DNA of 43,002 nt, taken from the NCBI GenBank assembly GCA_030653985.1, contig JAURYJ010000046.1:1-43002 (forward strand). The letters run 5' to 3'. Both the position numbers and the translations under genes were made by a program. This stretch comes from Methylobacter sp. (GTDB lineage: Bacteria > Pseudomonadota > Gammaproteobacteria > Methylococcales > Methylomonadaceae). Below, one piece after another: positions 1-8,683 of this stretch. Below the pieces are notes generated by a model that searched no databases, was not told the DNA's origin, and worked only from the letters and a program-made list of their open reading frames with translations. Numbering within the stretch: the first letter of the stretch is position 1; each line of letters begins with the position of its first letter.

Positions 1-3
1 ATG

Positions 4-73
4 GTTAAACTCTTGGGTGGATAGTGAAATGTGATGAATTTCAATTATATCCAAATATACCCAAGAGTTTAAC
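4..73. repeat. 70-bp imperfect palindrome, possible MITE or hairpin
   Basis: The outer arms are perfect 15-bp inverted copies (GTTAAACTCTTGGGT at 4-18 and its complement at 59-73). Between them are shorter matching segments (GGATA/TATCC and GTGAAAT/ATTTCA), so the whole stretch can fold into one long hairpin. No gene overlaps it. It could be a small non-autonomous element, or the tail of a transcription unit lying left of the window. Only the palindrome itself is seen. Confidence 0.5.
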
Positions 74-260
74 TTTCATTTATGCGCCTATCTTACTGTT
101 ATTAAATGAATAATGCTGTTTAAGGTAGCAGTATTAGGGTATATAGGACTGACTCTATGAAAATTTAACGCCCTAGCTAAATCACTGTTACTGCGAACAC
201 CAGACCCCAAATTTTTCTTGCTATACTTTAGAAACGAAAGCTTTTGGTTTCCCCGAAACC

Positions 261-302
261 AAAAAAAAGCGCCAAGACTGTATTGCTACAGTTTTGACGC
301 CA
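261..302 (-). terminator. Rho-independent terminator of the secreted beta-helix-like gene
   Basis: Read on the minus strand, a 14-bp stem (GCGTCAAAACTGTA pairing with TACAGTCTTGGCGC, one mismatch and one wobble, loop GCAA) is followed directly by eight T residues. It lies just past the stop codon of the leftward gene that ends at 328. A second small hairpin (TTTTGGTTTC/GAAACCAAAA) adjoins it at about 242-264. Confidence 0.85.
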
Positions 303-327
303 AAAGCCTAAGAGGGTGTCTTGCCGA

Positions 328-1965
328 TTAATTTAGGCCAATCGTCCAGCCTTTGGCCCAATCATCATTTTCATTGGCAAACGCGCCAACATAATTCACC
401 GCATCGAAGAAAGTGTCGTTCGGCACTGGCGTGCCGCCAGTTAACTGCGGAGAGCCTGCGGCCGGTAAATAACCGTTCAATTGCACATTGCCTGCTACGT
501 TGCCAGGCTGTGAGTTAAACCAAGCACTGACTAGAAAAGGCATGTCCGAGCGGTCGTTGAAATTCAGATCGCATTGCACATGGCTGTTTTGCATAGTCAA
601 GCTGCCGGTCAGGCTGCCTGGCATACCCGCGTGGTTATAGGTCGCTGGATTGTCGAGAGTCATGCAAGAACGACCATAACCGGTTATCACTGTGTTGTAG
701 ATGTTCGCAGAAGTACCGCGTCTTAACACGATACCGTGGCCATCCACACCTGAACCTGAACCGATTAAAGTGAAGTTGGATAATTTACCATTCGAGCGTG
801 GTGAGCTGGTGTGGTTTTCCTGATTATTGTCTGCTTCAATACCAGCATCACTACCATCAGGCAAACCCATAGCTAAAACGTATTGTGCCTTACCCTGCCA
901 GCCAATTTGCCAGTCGAAAGCATCGTCATCATTTTTGGTCGAAACCAAATGTTTCAGGTTGACAGTGCCACCGAACATTTCGAAACCGTCGTCAGCACCC
1001 ATGTGGCATTGCGCGAAATCAATAGTGGTGCCGTTACCAACGCCCAGCAAGGTCAAACAGTTGAGCTCCTGGTCGGGACGCACTTCAAATCCGGCATAAC
1101 GAATGGAAACGTATTTAAGTACGCCACTGTTATCACTCGGATTACTGCCGCCATAAGGTGTGGTCAGGGCTTCATCCAGTTGCTCGCAACCGCCGGTAAC
1201 GCCTTCTGAACAACCATTAGCCGGTGCATTACCCGCCAGCACCAGACCGGCCCATTCACCGGGCAATTGCTCATTAGGACCGGTCATGATGATAGGGTGT
1301 TGCGGGGTGCCGATTGCCTGGATTTGGGAGTTACGACGAACATAGAGAAAGTCGAGGCCGGAACGACCAACTAATCGGGTGCCGGGTTCAATAGTGAGAG
1401 TAGCACTGCCGGTTCTATCATCGCCGATAAACACGCCGCCGGCGAGAATCCAGGTCGTATTGTTAGTCAAGGTAATATTCTGGTTATAGGTGCCTTCCAG
1501 TATACAGGCACCGGCAACGTTAGCTGAAGGCCGTGCAAACGAAGGGCAACCAGTAAAGGCTTTTTCGTGTAAGTGAGTCACTTGGAAAGCCATCGGATCA
1601 GAGCCCGGCATAAGTTTCATGATGGCGGAAAATTCAGCCCCGCCTACGTTAACGCTTGGCAGATAAACCTGACCGAAAGTCGGGTCGAAATGTGCGCGGT
1701 CTGCATCAGGTGTAGCGATTTGCAATGCTTCGGACAATTCCAATTTGATAAAAGGCTCGGTTTGCACTAATTTCAACTTGGCGTTGAAAGTCGGCGCATT
1801 GACATGAGTGTTGCTGTTAGGCACATCGACTGCCGAAATAGTTAACATATTAGTAGCAGAGTCGAACACTGCATTGGCTGCATCAGCCGCATTAAATAAA
1901 GCGCTACTGCTCAATAAAGCGAAAACGGCAGCGGCTGTTTTTTTAAGTTTAGGAGATGGGCTCAT
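328..1965 (-). CDS. Secreted protein with probable right-handed beta-helix fold, function unknown
   Basis: The 545-residue product starts with a typical Sec signal peptide: a lysine-rich start, a hydrophobic stretch with ALLSSSALF, and a probable cut after AADA near residue 29. From about residue 160 onward it is rich in Gly, Asn, Thr and Asp, with repeating strand-turn patterns such as LTIEPGTRL, YVRRNSQI and IQAIGTPQHPIIMTG. These resemble secreted pectin-lyase-like or beta-helix proteins of proteobacteria. No catalytic motif is recognised, so no activity is claimed. The start is ATG with a weak AAGGT ribosome site. A strong Pho box lies about 150 bp upstream and a terminator follows the gene, so it is probably a single-gene unit induced by phosphate limitation. 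The fold is inferred from composition and pattern; the export signal is clear. Confidence 0.7.
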   Translation of the reverse strand: MSPSPKLKKTAAAVFALLSSSALFNAADAANAVFDSATNMLTISAVDVPNSNTHVNAPTFNAKLKLVQTEPFIKLELSEALQIATPDADRAHFDPTFGQVYLPSVNVGGAEFSAIMKLMPGSDPMAFQVTHLHEKAFTGCPSFARPSANVAGACILEGTYNQNITLTNNTTWILAGGVFIGDDRTGSATLTIEPGTRLVGRSGLDFLYVRRNSQIQAIGTPQHPIIMTGPNEQLPGEWAGLVLAGNAPANGCSEGVTGGCEQLDEALTTPYGGSNPSDNSGVLKYVSIRYAGFEVRPDQELNCLTLLGVGNGTTIDFAQCHMGADDGFEMFGGTVNLKHLVSTKNDDDAFDWQIGWQGKAQYVLAMGLPDGSDAGIEADNNQENHTSSPRSNGKLSNFTLIGSGSGVDGHGIVLRRGTSANIYNTVITGYGRSCMTLDNPATYNHAGMPGSLTGSLTMQNSHVQCDLNFNDRSDMPFLVSAWFNSQPGNVAGNVQLNGYLPAAGSPQLTGGTPVPNDTFFDAVNYVGAFANENDDWAKGWTIGLN

Positions 1966-2447
1966 AAAAATAGACCTTTTGTGATTGTTGTTTAGAAAAG
2001 AATGAAAAAGGGATCAACTAGATTGCGGATGCTTAAATTGTATTAATGCAATTAGCGCTAATTGGCACGTTCCAACTTCGACACAGAATACAAGTGTTTT
2101 ATGACGATAGCGTGACATCTTGTTGACAGTTTTATGACAGTTGGCGCATGAGTCCCATCTAAATAAATTGACAAAAAACCAAATATTTTACCCAATAATC
2201 ATAAAAATAGCGTAACCACTTAAGCTTAAAAAAATTACTTTATTCATAAAAAAAACAATAATATTCAAATAGATACTTAATTTCACGGCATCACTTAAAG
2301 GGTAAAATCGGTCTGAAGCTTTTCACAGAACATAAAATATCCGTCTTATCAAGGTCTGCCACTAAAATTTAATCAGCCCAATAGCCCAACAATGTTAAAA
2401 TTTTTCACTACAAAATACATTTTCTTTCCCTTATCTATGGAGCACCG
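1966..2447. other. Divergent intergenic region, AT-rich
   Basis: This 482-bp gap separates the leftward secreted-protein gene from the rightward PatZ-like gene. Apart from the Pho box at 2112-2140 it is AT-rich, with A and T runs around 2160-2290. It presumably holds both promoters. I see no open frame, no RNA gene and no clear second operator. Confidence 0.5.
2112..2140 (-). promoter_or_regulatory. PhoB-type Pho box upstream of the secreted protein gene
   Basis: On the minus strand the sequence reads CTGTCATAAAACTGTCAA (2140 down to 2123), followed by a further ATGTCAC unit at 2118-2112. That is three 7-bp units at an exact 11-bp period. The first 17 bases match the enterobacterial Pho box consensus CTGTCATAWAWCTGTCAY. 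A possible -10 is TATCGT at 2109-2104. The box is oriented toward the gene starting at 1965; the gene starting at 2448 lies on the other side. Confidence 0.75.
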
Positions 2448-5129
2448 ATGGGCCCTCATTATCTGAACCGTTTTTTCACCCCAAAATCCGTTGCTATCGT
2501 TGGCGCTTCCGAGCGCGAGGAAAGTGTAGGCTACCGGTTATTGCTGAACATGCAGGAAGCGGGGTTCAAAGGCGGGCTTTATCCGGTCAACCACAAACGC
2601 GAAAGCTTATTGGGTTTAAAAGCTTATCCTGATCTCAATGCGGTTCCCGATGATCTCGATCTGGTGGTGATTGCAACTCCGGCACCCAGCGTACCAAGCG
2701 TGGTACGTCAGTGCGGCGAAAAAGGCGTTACCTCGGTAATTATTATTAGCGCCGGTTTTGGCGAACTCGGCGCAGAAGGCAAACGGCTGCAACAGGAAGT
2801 TCTAGATATCGCCCGTCGCTACAATATTCGCATCATCGGCCCAAATTGTCTGGGCATTGCTCGTCCCAGCGCGCAGCTTAATGCAACGTTCGGCGACGGC
2901 ACCATTAAAGACGGCAATCTGGCGCTATTGTCCCAATCCGGTGCGATATGTACGGCAATTCTGGATTGGGCCAAATCCCAGGACATCGGCTTTTCAACGG
3001 TGGTATCGATGGGAGGTGCTGCGGATATTGATTTCGGCGAAGTTTTGGATTATTTGGCAACAGACGGCAAAACCACCGGCATTTTAATGTACGTTGAAGG
3101 CATTCACGATGCCCGTCGTTTTTTAAGCGGTCTTAAAGCGGCGGCGCGGTTAAAACCGGTGATTCTGATTAAATCAGGCCGACATGAAGCCGGCTGCAAG
3201 GCCGCTATGTCGCATACCGGGGCGATGGTCGGCGGCGATAATGTGTTCGATGCGGCGATTGCCAGAGCCGGTGTGGTCAGAGCTTACAGTATCAATGAGC
3301 TGTTTTCTGCAGCCCGTGTTTTGGCCAACAATTATGTGGTCAAAAAAGACCGCTTGGCGATTATCACCAATGCCGGCGGCCCCGGGGTGATGAGCACCGA
3401 TCGCGCCGAAGATGTCGGCATCCAAATGGCGGAACTCAGCCCTGCCAGCATCACCGCGCTGGACGAGGTGTTGCCGGTACACTGGTCGCATGCCAATCCG
3501 GTCGATATTCTGGGTGACGCGACTTCCGAGCGTTACCAAAAAGCCTTGGAAATCTGCCTTAAAGATAAAAATATCGACGGCATCCTGGTCATACTGACAC
3601 CCCAGGCGATGACCAATCCGACCCAAGTCGCCGAATGCATTATCGATGGCGCAAAAACCAGCAAAAAACCGGTGTTGGCATCATGGACCGGCGGCGCACG
3701 GGTTCAGGAAGGCCGTAATCTTTTTGACAACAGCAAGGTAGCTCACTTTAGTACGCCTGAAGTCGCTGTCGATGCGTTTGGCTTCCTGGCCAGCTATACC
3801 CAGAATCAAATCCTGCTGAAACAAATCCCCTCGCCTACCGATGAACTGGCGCTGCCCGATGTGACTGGCGCCCGCTTGATCATCGAACGGGTGCTTTCAG
3901 AAGGCCGACAGGTGTTAACCACCCAGGAATCCAAGGCCATCCTGGCCGCATTCCATATTCCGGTGACCCAAACCATCAAAGTTTCCAGCGCCAAAGATGC
4001 GATGATTGCCGCTGAAACCTTGCGCTTTCCGGTGGTGTTAAAAGTCAATATGGCCGAATTCAGCCATAAATCTGATATCGGCGGCGTGCGGCTTAACATC
4101 AACAGCGTTCAGGATATTTCCCACAATTACCTCGAAATGGAAGCCGAGATTAAACAAAAATATCCCGAGATCACCGAAGTCGGCATGACGGTTGAGCCGA
4201 TGTTTAAATCGCCGAGCGGCCGCGAACTGATGATAGGCGTGGTCAGGGATCCGGTATTCGGCCCTGCGATCAGCTTTGGCCTTGGAGGAACCATGGTGGA
4301 AATCTTGCAGGATAATGCGGTCGCGCTGCCGCCGCTGAATGCTTATATGGTTGAGCAAATGATTGCCAAAACCAAGGCCGCCAAATATCTGGATGCGTTC
4401 CGTCAATTGCCGCCCGTCAATAAGAAAGCGTTGGTGGATGCATTGCTGAATATATCGACGATGGTCAGTGAATTGCCGGAGATTTTAGAGCTGGATATTA
4501 ATCCGCTGATCGTCGATGAACACGGCGTGATGGCGGTTGATGCCCGTATTAAAGCGGAAACGTCGCATCAGTTAAGCCCGTATTCGCACATGGCGATTCA
4601 TCCGTATCCGCACGAGTTAATCCAGCATCACCTATTGACTAACGGCGTCAACATTAGCATCAGGCCGATTCGCCCTGAAGATGCCGGCATGGAAAAAGAT
4701 TTTGTCCATCGTTTATCCGAACGCACCAAATATTTCCGTTTCATGCAATCCTTGCAGGAATTAACCCCGGAAATGGTGGTGCGCTTCACCCAAATCGATT
4801 ATGACCGGGAAATGGCTTTTGTGGCGGTAACCGACGATAAAAGCATGCCGAACGAATTGGGTGTGGGCCGCTACATGGTTAATCCTGACGGACATTCGGT
4901 AGAATTTGCGCTGGTCGTTGCCGACGACTGCCAGCATTTGGGCATAGGTACCCGGCTGATGAAAACCTTGTTGCAAACCGCCAAAGTCAAAGGCATGTCG
5001 TTCTTTGAAGGTGAGGTGCTAACCATTAACAAACCGATGTTGTCGCTGGTGACTAAGCTGGGTTTCAGCATCGAAAGTATCGCCGATGATCAGGAAGTAG
5101 TGCGGGTTGTTAAAGATTTGAGGAAGTAA
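2448..5129 (+). CDS. PatZ/Pat-like protein: ADP-forming acyl-CoA synthetase fused to GNAT acetyltransferase
   Basis: At 893 residues it matches the length of the E. coli PatZ (YfiQ/Pka) and Salmonella Pat family. Order of domains: CoA-binding Rossmann domain (about 8-140, with VAIVGAS and IGPNCLGI), succinyl-CoA-ligase-like domain (about 150-460, with LLSQSGAI), ATP-grasp domain (about 480-700, with VVLKVN), and a C-terminal GNAT domain (about 735-893) with the acetyl-CoA loop QHLGIGTRLM. PatZ-type enzymes acetylate lysines, classically inactivating acetyl-CoA synthetase. The segment SHTGAM keeps a histidine at residue 256, where active ADP-forming acetyl-CoA synthetases carry their phosphohistidine. 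The synthetase half may therefore still be active, which is unlike what I recall for Salmonella Pat. The start is ATG after an AT-rich leader with GGAG at 2439-2442. The rlpA gene follows after 8 bp. Confidence 0.9.
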   Translation: MGPHYLNRFFTPKSVAIVGASEREESVGYRLLLNMQEAGFKGGLYPVNHKRESLLGLKAYPDLNAVPDDLDLVVIATPAPSVPSVVRQCGEKGVTSVIIISAGFGELGAEGKRLQQEVLDIARRYNIRIIGPNCLGIARPSAQLNATFGDGTIKDGNLALLSQSGAICTAILDWAKSQDIGFSTVVSMGGAADIDFGEVLDYLATDGKTTGILMYVEGIHDARRFLSGLKAAARLKPVILIKSGRHEAGCKAAMSHTGAMVGGDNVFDAAIARAGVVRAYSINELFSAARVLANNYVVKKDRLAIITNAGGPGVMSTDRAEDVGIQMAELSPASITALDEVLPVHWSHANPVDILGDATSERYQKALEICLKDKNIDGILVILTPQAMTNPTQVAECIIDGAKTSKKPVLASWTGGARVQEGRNLFDNSKVAHFSTPEVAVDAFGFLASYTQNQILLKQIPSPTDELALPDVTGARLIIERVLSEGRQVLTTQESKAILAAFHIPVTQTIKVSSAKDAMIAAETLRFPVVLKVNMAEFSHKSDIGGVRLNINSVQDISHNYLEMEAEIKQKYPEITEVGMTVEPMFKSPSGRELMIGVVRDPVFGPAISFGLGGTMVEILQDNAVALPPLNAYMVEQMIAKTKAAKYLDAFRQLPPVNKKALVDALLNISTMVSELPEILELDINPLIVDEHGVMAVDARIKAETSHQLSPYSHMAIHPYPHELIQHHLLTNGVNISIRPIRPEDAGMEKDFVHRLSERTKYFRFMQSLQELTPEMVVRFTQIDYDREMAFVAVTDDKSMPNELGVGRYMVNPDGHSVEFALVVADDCQHLGIGTRLMKTLLQTAKVKGMSFFEGEVLTINKPMLSLVTKLGFSIESIADDQEVVRVVKDLRK

Positions 5130-5137
5130 TTATTACC

Positions 5138-5653
5138 ATGAACACTCCGCTGGAGTCTTATTTTGATCGCAGTCGCCATTATTTCGGTTCCGGATTATTA
5201 GGACTGATGGTGCTGTTAACCGGTTTATTAAGCGGTTGCGCTTCCGAGCCGCCCTTATCGTCGTCTATAGGACCGCACGTTTATCGTCATGCGACTAAGG
5301 CCTATAACCGGCCTTATAAAGTTCACGGAAAAACCTACTATCCAATGGCGTCAGCAGCCGGTTACAGCGAACGGGGCATGGCTTCATGGTACGGTTCCGA
5401 ATCCGGCAATAAAACCGCGATGGGGACCCGTTTCAGACCCCAAGGGATCTCAGCCGCCCATAAGACCCTGCCGTTACCGAGCAAGGTACGGGTAACCAAC
5501 CTGCATAACGGCCGTGCTATTGATGTCGTGGTGAATGATCGCGGCCCGTTCAGAAAAAACCGGCTGATTGACTTGTCTCATGGTGCCGCCAAAAAATTGG
5601 GTATCAGAGGCACGGCTGAAGTCAAAGTCGAATATCTCTCGAATGCAGACTAG
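5138..5653 (+). CDS. rlpA: RlpA-family septal-ring lytic transglycosylase lipoprotein
   Basis: The 171-residue protein has an N-terminal hydrophobic segment ending in a lipobox (LLSGC, lipidated Cys at about 34), so it should be an outer-membrane lipoprotein. The double-psi beta-barrel follows: MASWYG near residue 87, then KTAMG, AAHKTLPLPSKVRVTN, and VNDRGPF with the Asp needed for catalysis in the family. RlpA cleaves denuded peptidoglycan strands at the septum. There is no C-terminal SPOR domain, so recruitment to denuded glycan by that route is absent, as in many short RlpA proteins. The gene begins 8 bp after the PatZ-like gene with GAGGAAG upstream, which suggests co-transcription. Confidence 0.9.
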   Translation: MNTPLESYFDRSRHYFGSGLLGLMVLLTGLLSGCASEPPLSSSIGPHVYRHATKAYNRPYKVHGKTYYPMASAAGYSERGMASWYGSESGNKTAMGTRFRPQGISAAHKTLPLPSKVRVTNLHNGRAIDVVVNDRGPFRKNRLIDLSHGAAKKLGIRGTAEVKVEYLSNAD

Positions 5654-5743
5654 CCGAACGGAACAAACTCAAGCTGCCACGGCCTTTTTGCTATCACATT
5701 ACCTGCTATGATCATGTGGGTATAGCTGCTCCCAAGCCAAACG

Positions 5744-5757
5744 GGGTTTGCAAACCC
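5744..5757. repeat. Perfect 14-bp palindrome between convergent genes
   Basis: GGGTTTGCAAACCC lies between the ends of rlpA (rightward) and lnt (leftward). It may serve as a weak two-way terminator stem, but no T run follows on either strand. Confidence 0.35.
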
Positions 5758-5776
5758 AAGTACGCTAAAGACAACA

Positions 5777-7309
5777 CTACTCTCTTAAGTTAAAAAACCG
5801 GGCATACCCCAGCAAAGCCAACAACAAAATAACCATTAGTCCAATAACCGGCTTATCGCCCCATCTGGCATAAGGCGTCATGCCGCCCATCGGGATTATC
5901 GTTCCGGTCAGCGCGGTTTCTTCAAACAAAGGCGCTTGACTGATAATTTCGCCCTTTGGCGAAACAATAGCAGTCACGCCGGTATTGGTCGAACGCAATA
6001 AAAAGCGCCCGGTTTCCAGTGCCCGCATGCTTGCCATTTGCAGATGCTGATGCGGCTCTATCGAATCGCCGAACCAGCCGTCATTGGTTACGTTAACCAG
6101 GAAAGCGGCATCCGGTAAGCCGCGAATACTCAAATTACCGAAAGCACCTTCATAGCAGATCAAGGTGATGAACGGATAGCCGCCCGCCTTCAACAAGGGC
6201 TGATTGATTGATCCCGGCGTAAAATCACCCAGCCTTATATTGATCGTGTCCAGCACCCAACCTGACAAAGGTTGCAGCGGCAGATATTCCCCAAAAGGTA
6301 ACAAATGGGTTTTACGGTAGATACCTTGTTCCCTGCCCAGGGTGATTACCGCATTAAAGCTTTTCTTCGAGGCGATTTCCTGAACGGGAACGCTGATGAT
6401 TAAATCGGTATTGTGCAATGTGGCGTCGTGACCTAAGGGCACTAAAAATGCATCGTTAACCTGATCCAGATAAGCGGGAATGGCAGTTTCTGGCCAGATA
6501 ATGATAGTGGAATCCCAATGGGCTTCGGTCATCTTTTTATATTTCAACAGCGTATTGATTTTATTTTCAGGCCGCCACTTTTGATCCTGCGCTATATTGC
6601 CTTGAATCATCGACACGCGAATGGGCTGACCGATTTCATGCGTCCAGGTTTGATTGCGCAACAAGCCGCCCGCGCCCCATAGGATCGCCAGCATCATGAT
6701 TAACTGTAGGGGCGACTTCAGTCGCCCAAGGCGACTGAAGTCGCCCCTACAATACACTACAACCACCCGAACAATCTCCACTGCAACCGAAGCCGTTAGC
6801 GCCACGATAAAGCCGGTACCGTAAACGCCCACTACCGGTATGTATCCGGCCAGAGGCGTCTCCAATTGGGAGTAGGCAATCTGCAACCAGGGAAAGCCGT
6901 TCAGCAGCCAATAGCCCCGGAGATATTCAACCAGTATCCAGATAACCGGCACCAGCATGATCCGGCTTTGCTCGTTCGTTTTTGCCGAAAGATAACCGGC
7001 CAAAGCCGGAAACAAGGCCCAAAAAGCAACGAAAAAGCCGGTCAGCACACTCGAACCCAGCACACCGGCTCCGCCAAAATCATGCATGCTGATATAGACC
7101 CAGGACACGCCCGAACCGAATGCGCCCAAGCCGAATAAATAGCCGCGCAAGGCCGCCCGTTTAGCCGAACTGTTCTGCCAAGCCGCAAACAAAAAAATCA
7201 ATGCTGCCAACGCTAAATAGGAATAATCAAAAGGGGCAAAAGATAGGGTGAGTAAAAGTCCGGCAATGGGAGCGCAAAAATCCCAATATTTACTGTTCGA
7301 ATGCTGCAT
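5777..7309 (-). CDS. lnt: Apolipoprotein N-acyltransferase
   Basis: Lnt transfers an acyl chain from phospholipid to the alpha-amino group of the lipidated N-terminal Cys of apolipoproteins in the inner membrane. The 510-residue product is close to the E. coli length. Membrane helices fill about 10-185, the nitrilase-like domain covers about 220-480, and a last helix lies near 487-505. The Glu-Lys-Cys triad is visible: Glu274 in IWPETAIP, Lys333 in RKTHLLPFGEY and Cys385 in LICYEGAF. Residues 187-202, between the last helix of the first block and the next hydrophobic segment, are encoded by a REP palindrome pair (6705-6751) that keeps the frame. The gene appears intact despite this insertion. 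The start is the ATG at 7309. Confidence 0.95.
   Translation of the reverse strand: MQHSNSKYWDFCAPIAGLLLTLSFAPFDYSYLALAALIFLFAAWQNSSAKRAALRGYLFGLGAFGSGVSWVYISMHDFGGAGVLGSSVLTGFFVAFWALFPALAGYLSAKTNEQSRIMLVPVIWILVEYLRGYWLLNGFPWLQIAYSQLETPLAGYIPVVGVYGTGFIVALTASVAVEIVRVVVVYCRGDFSRLGRLKSPLQLIMMLAILWGAGGLLRNQTWTHEIGQPIRVSMIQGNIAQDQKWRPENKINTLLKYKKMTEAHWDSTIIIWPETAIPAYLDQVNDAFLVPLGHDATLHNTDLIISVPVQEIASKKSFNAVITLGREQGIYRKTHLLPFGEYLPLQPLSGWVLDTINIRLGDFTPGSINQPLLKAGGYPFITLICYEGAFGNLSIRGLPDAAFLVNVTNDGWFGDSIEPHQHLQMASMRALETGRFLLRSTNTGVTAIVSPKGEIISQAPLFEETALTGTIIPMGGMTPYARWGDKPVIGLMVILLLALLGYARFFNLRE
6705..6751. repeat. GTAG-family REP pair inserted in frame inside lnt
   Basis: Two perfect 22-bp inverted arms (6705-6726 and 6730-6751) are separated by CAA. 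Each arm reads TGTAG-GGGCGACT-TC-AGTCGCC, so each is itself a hairpin. This is an inverted REP doublet. It encodes about residues 187-202 of Lnt. Confidence 0.85.
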
Positions 7310-7403
7310 GTTTACGTTTAAATCGGTTTATGGGCGTCTTTTGTCAGTGGACGCCCATTAAAATTAACTGTCATAATACCAAAAAAACAGCATACGATAA
7401 ATT

Positions 7404-7427
7404 GTAGGGGTGACCGGCCGGTCGCCC
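7404..7427 (+). repeat. GTAG-family single REP
   Basis: GTAG is followed by the palindrome GGGTGACCGGCCGGTCGCCC, the same design as the copies at 6705-6751 and 23291-23314. It lies between lnt and the short membrane protein gene. Confidence 0.75.
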
Positions 7428-7503
7428 ACCAAGCAACGATAGGGGTTATTGAGTGTTCATTCCCTATCACCTCATCTAGGCTATTTTCCCTAAGGAGCAT
7501 ATT

Positions 7504-7674
7504 TTGAAAATTGTTAAAATGCCAAGACCGATGCGTATGGTCTGGGGAAGCCTGATAGCTTATTGGCTGGCTGGTATGATTAATCCGGCTTTTGTTGCGA
7601 TTGCAGTGATGATTGCGCTGTTTATTCCGATTCTAATCGCCGACCCTTTGTTCCCCAGTCGACCTGAAAACTAA
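7504..7674 (+). CDS. Short hydrophobic membrane protein, 56 residues
   Basis: The frame opens with TTG at 7504, six bases after a perfect AAGGAG (7492-7497), and runs to TAA at 7672. The product is basic at the start (KIVKMPRPMRM) and has one or two membrane segments (about 14-48, with AYWLAGMINPAFVAIAVMIALFI split by Asn-Pro). An internal ATG at 7519 has no ribosome site, so TTG is preferred. It ends 20 bp before the M23 peptidase gene, with which it is probably co-transcribed. I do not recognise a family. The ribosome site, composition and position argue that it is real. Confidence 0.65.
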   Translation: MKIVKMPRPMRMVWGSLIAYWLAGMINPAFVAIAVMIALFIPILIADPLFPSRPEN

Positions 7675-7694
7675 AGCTCGGCAGGTTTTTTGCA

Positions 7695-8651
7695 ATGAAA
7701 ATATCACTGTTAATTTTCATCCTATTGTCATTGTGTTCAGTGAATGCCGCCGCGCAAAAACTCTATAAATTCCAGGATAAACAGGGCATATTTCATTTTA
7801 CCGACAAGCCGCCGAAAGCAGAGCAAAAAGGACTTGAAGTCAGACAGCTTAAAGTTGCGCCCAAACAATTAGTTTGGCTATTACAGTCGGGCGAAGAACG
7901 ACGTCCCCAATACTCTATACGCAATGATTATGCAGGCCCTGTTGAAGTCGAAATCGATTTTTCCGAACGGGACAATGTCCGGACTACGCCTGACTTGCCC
8001 AGGCTGTTTGTTATTGAACCGGGAAAATCGGACACGCTTTTTCAGATAAATGCCATCAATGAGCATGAATCATCGAAACTTGCCGTTAAATACCGCTACA
8101 TTATCGGCAGTCCTTTAGCGCATTACCGTTCCACGGCAGCCTATTTGCCGCCGATAGCGCCCAACACCTCGTTCCAAATTTCTCAAGCTTTCGGCGGCAG
8201 TTTCAGCCATACCGACGAACAAAACCAATACGCCGTAGATATTGTGATGCCGATTGGCACGCCGATTCATGCGGCCAGATCGGGCATTGTCCTGGAAGTC
8301 GAGGATGACTTTTTTAAGGGCGGCACCAATAAGGCCTACGGCTCCGAGGCCAACAATATCAGGATTTTGCACGATGACGGTTCTATGACGATTTATGCCC
8401 ACCTGGAACTGGAAAAAGCCCAGGTTTATCCAGGCCTAGCGGTGGCGGCCGGACAATTGATCGGTTATTCGGGCAATACCGGCTTTACCACCGGCCCGCA
8501 TTTGCATTTTGCGGTTCAGATCAACAAAGGCATGGCGCTGGTTTCAGTGCCGTTTACCTTTATCAATCAGCAGGGATTAGCCGAGAAACCGGCAATCAGC
8601 GCATGGCTTAAAGGAGTTGCTCCGTCCCAGATGGGGCATGCTCTTGAATGA
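7695..8651 (+). CDS. M23-family (LytM) peptidase with N-terminal DUF4124
   Basis: The 318-residue protein has a signal peptide (about 1-20, ending NAAA). A DUF4124 segment follows (LYKFQDKQGIFHFTDKPP), then a middle beta-rich part, then a LytM domain from about 165 to 285. Zinc-ligand motifs of M23 are visible: H followed by a distant D in SHTDEQNQYAVD, then YAHLE, and HLHF near residue 275. Such enzymes cut peptide bridges of peptidoglycan or, if inactive, activate amidases. All ligand motifs are present, so activity is plausible. The product is secreted to the periplasm or bound to the envelope. Confidence 0.88.
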   Translation: MKISLLIFILLSLCSVNAAAQKLYKFQDKQGIFHFTDKPPKAEQKGLEVRQLKVAPKQLVWLLQSGEERRPQYSIRNDYAGPVEVEIDFSERDNVRTTPDLPRLFVIEPGKSDTLFQINAINEHESSKLAVKYRYIIGSPLAHYRSTAAYLPPIAPNTSFQISQAFGGSFSHTDEQNQYAVDIVMPIGTPIHAARSGIVLEVEDDFFKGGTNKAYGSEANNIRILHDDGSMTIYAHLELEKAQVYPGLAVAAGQLIGYSGNTGFTTGPHLHFAVQINKGMALVSVPFTFINQQGLAEKPAISAWLKGVAPSQMGHALE

Positions 8652-8683
8652 ACCGGACGACGGTTTCGCCTAACAACAGGACG

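Noticed and set aside
5711..5776. Possible small RNA between rlpA and lnt
   Set aside because: Only a short palindrome is present, with no promoter or T-run that I can support.
7318..7500. 60-residue leftward open frame upstream of lnt
   Set aside because: It runs through a REP palindrome and the ribosome site of the opposite small gene, and has no plausible start signal.
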